64,000 nt of DNA from NCBI RefSeq assembly GCF_000974765.1, contig NZ_BBWU01000029.1:1-64000 (forward strand). The letters run 5' to 3'. Positions within the stretch are counted from its first letter, which is position 1; each line of letters begins with the position of its first letter. Origin of the DNA: Sphingomonas changbaiensis NBRC 104936. Lineage in GTDB: Bacteria; Pseudomonadota; Alphaproteobacteria; Sphingomonadales; Sphingomonadaceae. This document shows, piece after piece, positions 58,318 to 64,000 of this stretch. The notes under the pieces are model-generated. The model was not told the origin of the DNA, made no database searches, and worked only from the letters and a program-made list of their open reading frames with translations. The position numbers and the translations under genes were made by a program.

Positions 58318-59319
58318 TTGTGGGTCACCGGGGAATATTTTGACTCCTTCCGCGCCGCGCAGCTCGCCGCACGCGGCCGGCTCGACGCGCCTGCCCAGCC
58401 CGATCCGCTGCTCCGCCTCGAATGGTTCGGCCGGACCTGGGAGCACGCCCTTCCCGACGCGCGGCTGCTGATCGCGCGCGCCCGCGCCGGCCAGGCGGAG
58501 GCCTGGCTGTTCCTTGCCCGCAGCCGGCCGAACCGGGCCGTGTCCCTGGTGGGCAACCACAGCATCCACTTCGCACCGGTGTTCGCCGGCGATGCCGACG
58601 ACTCGATGAAGCGGGCCTTGCTGCGTGCCCTGGCGCGCCGCCTGCGGCTGTTCGGTCTCGCGCGGCTCACATTCGAACCTCTGCTGCCCGAAGACGCGGC
58701 GCTGCTCCGCCAGGCTTTCCAGGCCGGGGGCTGGACGGTGCGCGACCGGGCCGGCCCCGCCAATTTCACGCTCGACGTCGCCGGCCGGCATTTCGAGGAG
58801 TATTGGGAAAGCTGCCCTGCGCAGCTGCACGAGCAGGTTGCCGCCGGCAGCCGCCATCTGCACGTCGAGATCACCGACCTGATCACGCCCCGCCTGTGGG
58901 AAGAGGTCGAGCTGGTGGGCGGCCCCGATCCGTTCCTCCGCGCGCTCGCCCAGGATGCGAGCGTCGACCGCACGCTCCGGCTCGGCATCGCTCGGGTCGG
59001 CGATGCGCCTGTCGCCGCCCAGCTCTGGACGTTCGAGGATGGTCTCGCGCTGGCCCATTGGCGGGTCGAGGACCGCGAAGCGCGCCAGGTCCATCCCTCG
59101 GCCGAACTGACGGCATCGATGCTCCGCTATCTGATCAACGTCGACCACGCACAGACGATCGACCTCGGCAACGGCGACGAAGCCGAACTCGCCGACTGGG
59201 CCGACGATCGCCGGGTGCTGCGCCGGCTCGACCTGTTCAACCCCCGCGCGCCCTCCGCCTGGGCGCCGGCATTGGCCGCCTCTGCGGCAGGGCTTGTCCG
59301 TCGTTCGCCGCTGGATTAG
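58318..59319 (+). CDS. GNAT/FemAB-like acyltransferase, exosortase-associated
   Basis: 333 aa from TTG 58318. The GNAT/CelD (BioF2-like) plan is visible: FARLRLFGLARLTFEPL-type segment, then GWTVRDRAGPANFTLDVAG, HFEEYWESCPAQLHEQV, GIARVGDAPVAAQLWTF and ALAHWRVEDREARQVHPSAELTASMLRYLI near the C-terminus, ending with DLGNGDEAELADWAD. Related proteins lie in exosortase A clusters and join amino-acyl groups to wall or polymer precursors. The start codon is uncertain; the 29-bp gap to the divergent ligase start leaves little promoter room. Confidence 0.7.
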   Translation: MWVTGEYFDSFRAAQLAARGRLDAPAQPDPLLRLEWFGRTWEHALPDARLLIARARAGQAEAWLFLARSRPNRAVSLVGNHSIHFAPVFAGDADDSMKRALLRALARRLRLFGLARLTFEPLLPEDAALLRQAFQAGGWTVRDRAGPANFTLDVAGRHFEEYWESCPAQLHEQVAAGSRHLHVEITDLITPRLWEEVELVGGPDPFLRALAQDASVDRTLRLGIARVGDAPVAAQLWTFEDGLALAHWRVEDREARQVHPSAELTASMLRYLINVDHAQTIDLGNGDEAELADWADDRRVLRRLDLFNPRAPSAWAPALAASAAGLVRRSPLD

Positions 59320-59330
59320 CGCGCGCGGCG

Positions 59331-59600
59331 ATGGTTCCGGAATATCACGAGACGGTCGAACAGACCGTGCGCGCCGTCCTGGTCGATGTGCTTGGGCTGA
59401 CGCCCGAGCGCGCGACCGCCTTCCACGCGGAAACCGCGCTGTTCGGGTCGCTGCCGGAACTCGATTCGATGGCCGTCGCCGGCCTGCTGACCGAAATCGA
59501 GGACCGGCTCGGCATCGTCATCGAGGACGACGAGGTCGAAAGCGACATGCTCGCCACCTTCGGCGCGCTGGTCTCGTTCCTGGACCGGAAGGTTCAGTAG
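59331..59600 (+). CDS. acyl carrier protein, exosortase A system-associated
   Basis: 89 aa from ATG 59331. The phosphopantetheine Ser lies in LPELDSMAVAGLLTEIEDR, and the overall helix pattern is that of carrier proteins, though the DS motif differs from AcpP (GADSLD). Context, 11 bp after the GNAT-like gene and near the divergent ligase-decarboxylase pair, suggests that the ligase loads it and the GNAT-like enzyme takes the acyl group off. Confidence 0.85.
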   Translation: MVPEYHETVEQTVRAVLVDVLGLTPERATAFHAETALFGSLPELDSMAVAGLLTEIEDRLGIVIEDDEVESDMLATFGALVSFLDRKVQ

Positions 59601-59625
59601 GAACGGAGCGGCCGGATAATAAATC

Positions 59626-59700
59626 CCGTTCGCTTCGAGCGTAGTCGAGAAGCGCCAGCTCCGAGCCAAATCGTTTCTCGACTTCGCTCGAAACGAACGG
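59626..59700. repeat. palindromic element family C
   Basis: CCGTTCGCTTCGAGCGTAGT and its partner ending TCGAAACGAACGG, arms of about 29 bp with three mismatches. It lies between the acyl carrier protein and trxB stops, that is, at a convergent junction. A related copy is at 9565-9649. Confidence 0.8.
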
Positions 59701-59718
59701 ACTTCTTGCTGTCTCCCC

Positions 59719-60684
59719 TTAAGCCGCTTCCGCCCGCTTCGCTGCAAACTCCGCTTCCGCCAGGAACCGCTCGGCATCCAGCGCGGCCATGCAGCCGGTG
59801 CCCGCCGCCGTCACCGCCTGGCGGTAATGTTTGTCCATAACGTCGCCGCACGCGAACACGCCGGGGATGGCGGTGCGGCTCGTGCCCGGCTCGACGGTGA
59901 TATAGCCTTCGTCCAGCGCCAGCTGGCCCTGGAACAGCTCGGTCGCCGGTGAATGGCCGATCGCGACGAACGCGCCGTCGCAGGCGATGTGGCTGTGCTC
60001 GCCCGTCCGCGTGTCCCTCAGGTCGAGCCCGACCAGCCCTTCCGGCGAGCCGCCGGCCACGAACTTCTCGACCGTCTTGTCCCAGAGCACCGAAATGCGC
60101 TCGTTCGCGAACAGCCGCTCCTGCAGGATCTTCTCGGCGCGCAGCGAATCCCGCCGGTGAATCAGCGTCACGTCCGGCGAATGGTTGGTCATGTACAGCG
60201 CTTCCTCGACCGCCGTGTTGCCGCCGCCGATCACCACGACCTTCTTGCCGCGATAGAAAAAGCCGTCGCAGGTCGCGCAGGCGGAGACGCCCTTGCCCGC
60301 GAGATGCCGTTCGCTGTCGAGCCCCAGCCACTTCGCCTGCGCGCCGGTGGCGATGATCAGCGTGTCGGCTTCGTAGACGTCGCCGCCGTCTCCGGTCAGC
60401 CGGAACGGCCGCCGCGACAGGTCCACGCCCGTGACGATGTCGTACATGAAGGTCGTGCCGACATGCTCGGCCTGTTTCTGCATCTGCTCCATCAGCCAGG
60501 GACCCTGGATCACATCCGCGAAGCCCGGATAATTCTCGACGTCGGTCGTCGTCATCAGCTGCCCGCCGGGCTGGATGCCCTGGACGACGATCGGCTTCAG
60601 GCCCGCGCGCGCGCCGTAAATGGCGGCGCTCAGGCCGGCCGGTCCCGAGCCGAGGATAAGCATGCGCGTCTTGTGAATGGTCAT
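59719..60684 (-). CDS. trxB: thioredoxin-disulfide reductase
   Basis: 321 aa, low-molecular-weight type. FAD motif MLILGSGPAGLSAAIYGARAG at the N-terminus, redox pair CATCDG near residue 139, NADPH motif VVVIGGGNTAVEEALY and the second FAD motif IPGVFACGDVMDKHYRQA. It keeps thioredoxin reduced with NADPH. Confidence 0.97.
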   Translation of the reverse strand: MTIHKTRMLILGSGPAGLSAAIYGARAGLKPIVVQGIQPGGQLMTTTDVENYPGFADVIQGPWLMEQMQKQAEHVGTTFMYDIVTGVDLSRRPFRLTGDGGDVYEADTLIIATGAQAKWLGLDSERHLAGKGVSACATCDGFFYRGKKVVVIGGGNTAVEEALYMTNHSPDVTLIHRRDSLRAEKILQERLFANERISVLWDKTVEKFVAGGSPEGLVGLDLRDTRTGEHSHIACDGAFVAIGHSPATELFQGQLALDEGYITVEPGTSRTAIPGVFACGDVMDKHYRQAVTAAGTGCMAALDAERFLAEAEFAAKRAEAA

Positions 60685-60802
60685 GGCGATCGAGAATCCC
60701 TTCGCCGGTGCAGATAGGGCGGCCGTTCGTTCCGCGCAATTCGCACGCGACGCCGTATGGTTGACGTGTCTTTAACCATTCCACCTCCAGAACGGCCGCC
60801 GG

Positions 60803-62431
60803 ATGGCTCGACGTTCGGCCCTGGCGCGACTGGCGATACGGCTTCGGCTCGCGATGCGCGCCGAGCGCCGCCGCGTGACGCGCCACCTGGGCGCCAGTCC
60901 GGAGATCGCGCGCGCCCAGATCGACGAGGTCGTCCGCCAGATCGAGCAGACGGCGCCCGTCAACTGCGCCGCAGCCCTCGTGATCGCTTATCTTTACGGC
61001 GCAAGCGGCCACGCCGCCCTGCTGCTGAGCTGCATCGCGCTGCTGGCGACGACGATCGGCGGCCTCCTGCTTCTGCCGCGCACCCGCTACGCGCGTGTTC
61101 GATACCGCGACGGGACCGTCGAATGGCACATGGTCCATGTCTATGCTGCGCTGACCGGCATCGTCTGGAGCGGCATCATGGGCGTCCCCCTGCTCACGGC
61201 GGCGGAGGGCGATCGGATCTATCTGTTCTGCACGCTGGTCGCGGCGATGAGCATGGGCGGCTTGGTCCTTGCGATGCTGCCGCTGGCGGCGCTTCTCTAC
61301 ACGAGCATTCTGGGCGCGACGCTCGCCCTGACGCTTTGGCTGCAGCCCACACCTGTTCCCGCCGCGATGTACTGCGCCGACGCGCTGTTCATCCTGATGC
61401 TCGGCCGCGTCTACTTCGACCTCGCCAATCTCCTCGTAAACCAGCTCCAGTCGGCCAGCGACCTGAAGGCTGCCGAGCGCGCCAAGCGGGAGGAGGAACG
61501 CCTGCAGATCGAACGCCGCGCGGCTGAGCGGCTGGCGGCGGAGCGCGAACAGGAACTGACCCGCACAGAGACGCAACGTCGTCACCGCGACGAGTTGCTG
61601 CACTTGGCCGAGGAATTCGAAGCCAGTGTCGTCGCCGTCGCGCGCAACCTGGAAGCGGCGGTGGGCGACCTCCAGGGTTCGTCCGCGACGCTCAGCGAGA
61701 TCGGACGCGATGCCACCGCGAAGGCGGTGGCTGCGTCCAGCCGCGCAACCGGCGCCACCCTCGCCGTGGCAGGGGTTGCCGAAGCCTCGAAGCAGATGGT
61801 CGCCGCCGTCGATCACGTGTCCGCCCAGGTCGCCGACCAGGTCCGGGCGAGCGCCGCCGCCCGCGCGTCGGCCGACGACACGCGCCGCACGCTCGAGGAG
61901 CTTGCGGCGAGCGCCGAAGACATCGCCAGCGTCGCGACCTTCATTCAGGATATCGCGACCGGCACCCACCTGCTCGCGCTCAATGCGACGATCGAGGCCG
62001 CACGGGCGGGCGAGGCCGGCCGCGGCTTTGCGGTGGTCGCGAACGAAGTGAAGAACCTGGCGACGCAAACAGGCGCCGCGATCGGCCGCATCGGCTCGAC
62101 GACCGCGGCGATCCAGTCCCGCGTCGCGGACGCTCTCGCCGCTGTCGAAAAGGCGGCCGTCCAGGTCGAATCGGTCAGCGATGGCGCCAATGCGATCGCC
62201 GAAGCGGTCACCCACCAGCGCCAGGCGTCCGACCATATCGGCCGCAATTCGCTGGACGCCGCCGAAGACGCCGAGAACGTGCACAGCAACATTGCCCAGC
62301 TCGCCGACCGCGCCCGCGAAACCGATGCGCTGACGGAATCGATGCGCGCGCTTGCAAGCACCCTCGATGCGCAGAGTCGCGCCCTGACCGAGGCCGCCGG
62401 CGACTTCCTGAGCCGGTTGCGAGCCGCCTGA
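60803..62431 (+). CDS. methyl-accepting chemotaxis-like protein
   Basis: 542 aa. The N-terminus has about four to six membrane helices (about 50-70, 75-95, 110-135, 145-195), a small integral membrane sensor, not a periplasmic ligand-binding domain. A coiled coil rich in Glu/Arg follows ([17 protein letters not shown]), then the MCP signalling domain with [41 protein letters not shown] near residue 395. The hairpin motif is slightly non-standard (ATGTHLLAL in place of QTNLLAL). No HAMP domain or methylation-enzyme genes are near. Confidence 0.92.
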   Translation: MARRSALARLAIRLRLAMRAERRRVTRHLGASPEIARAQIDEVVRQIEQTAPVNCAAALVIAYLYGASGHAALLLSCIALLATTIGGLLLLPRTRYARVRYRDGTVEWHMVHVYAALTGIVWSGIMGVPLLTAAEGDRIYLFCTLVAAMSMGGLVLAMLPLAALLYTSILGATLALTLWLQPTPVPAAMYCADALFILMLGRVYFDLANLLVNQLQSASDLKAAERAKREEERLQIERRAAERLAAEREQELTRTETQRRHRDELLHLAEEFEASVVAVARNLEAAVGDLQGSSATLSEIGRDATAKAVAASSRATGATLAVAGVAEASKQMVAAVDHVSAQVADQVRASAAARASADDTRRTLEELAASAEDIASVATFIQDIATGTHLLALNATIEAARAGEAGRGFAVVANEVKNLATQTGAAIGRIGSTTAAIQSRVADALAAVEKAAVQVESVSDGANAIAEAVTHQRQASDHIGRNSLDAAEDAENVHSNIAQLADRARETDALTESMRALASTLDAQSRALTEAAGDFLSRLRAA

Positions 62432-62444
62432 ACCAGAGACAAAG

Positions 62445-62479
62445 CGCCCCGCTGCCAAGGGGGGGTGGGCAGCGGGGCG
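62445..62479. terminator. GC-rich hairpin after the chemotaxis gene
   Basis: CGCCCCGCTGCC (62445-62456) pairs perfectly with GGCAGCGGGGCG (62468-62479). There is no strong T-run on either side, so it is only a candidate terminator; it lies 14 bp after the stop of the chemotaxis gene. Confidence 0.5.
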
Positions 62480-62685
62480 TCCAACTTGGCACACGGAGCT
62501 TGCGAAGGGGGGAAGGCAAGCTCCGCCCGGCAGAACGAATCGCGGGTTCGGCGGTTCCCGAATAGATTGGAAACGCTACCGTAACGTCTTCGTTTTGGGC
62601 GTTTTCATGGCAGGTTCAGCCGTAAAGTTGAACTGATGGGCTTCGCGCGGCATGACGCCTGCTCCTCCAGCCCCAAGGAATTTCC

Positions 62686-64000
<1,315 letters not shown>

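Noticed and set aside
59594-62494. 966-codon open frame antisense to the chemotaxis gene and running through trxB
   Set aside because: Covers two genes with clear motifs in other frames; product shows no domain.

Overview
The window reads as chromosome of a GC-rich alphaproteobacterium, most likely a sphingomonad (family Sphingomonadaceae). This is inferred from gene content and gene style: a split methionine synthase, exosortase A/PEP-CTERM accessory genes, a gene transfer agent (GTA) remnant with a DUF2793 gene, DUF2842 and DUF1134/EipA genes, a long TonB receptor, and very frequent overlapping start and stop codons. No 16S rRNA gene is present, so the genus cannot be fixed.

Layout. 0-5.7 kb: a methionine-cycle operon (ArsR-methyltransferase regulator, metF, and metH split into two genes) behind a perfect 20-bp palindrome. 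5.7-9.5 kb: a PEP-CTERM protein, galT-galK and a small membrane protein. 9.6-14.5 kb: mltG, fabF and acpP, formyl-THF cyclo-ligase, DUF2842, tRNA-Asp and an AI-2E-type transporter. 14.5-22.7 kb: glpK, a hybrid histidine kinase, acnA and two small coupled genes. 22.9-32.1 kb: a secreted BNR-repeat protein, tRNA-Ser, an EipA-like protein, pyrC, ygfZ, glutaminyl cyclase, a PspC protein and an ABC-F ATPase. 32.1-38.4 kb: a fully overlapping NAD-dependent formate dehydrogenase operon (fdsG-fdsB-mobA-fdsA-fdsD-fdhD). 38.5-40.3 kb: sodC and an OmpA-type protein with 26 consecutive prolines.

40.4-48.9 kb is the accessory region. A GTA remnant keeps a DUF2793 gene, a tail/host-specificity gene and an out-of-frame fusion of the portal 5' end to the NlpC/P60 peptidase 3' end. 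Next to it are two complete IS1595-family (ISXO2-like) elements with terminal inverted repeats and 8-9-bp target duplications. They sit about 11-20 bp of target sequence apart. The first is 3.66 kb and carries cargo: a KilA-N/antirepressor-like 322-aa protein, a DUF3800 protein and three very small genes. The second is 1.5 kb with a 50-aa passenger gene and a broken winged-helix-like passenger. After this come a DUF1579 protein, clpP, a TonB receptor, trigger factor with an unusual His- and Lys/Ala-rich tail, tRNA-Leu, an exosortase-A-associated mini-cluster (decarboxylase, acyl-CoA ligase, GNAT-like protein, acyl carrier protein), trxB, a chemotaxis receptor and a truncated M28 peptidase.

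The most unusual genome-scale feature is a set of palindromic GC-rich interspersed elements, in at least three families. They lie between genes but also inside genes. One is an in-frame 105-bp insertion in metH, one an in-frame 156-bp insertion in the acyl-CoA ligase gene. One half-element supplies the C-terminus and stop codon of pyrC, and one element end appears to supply the ribosome binding site of glpK.
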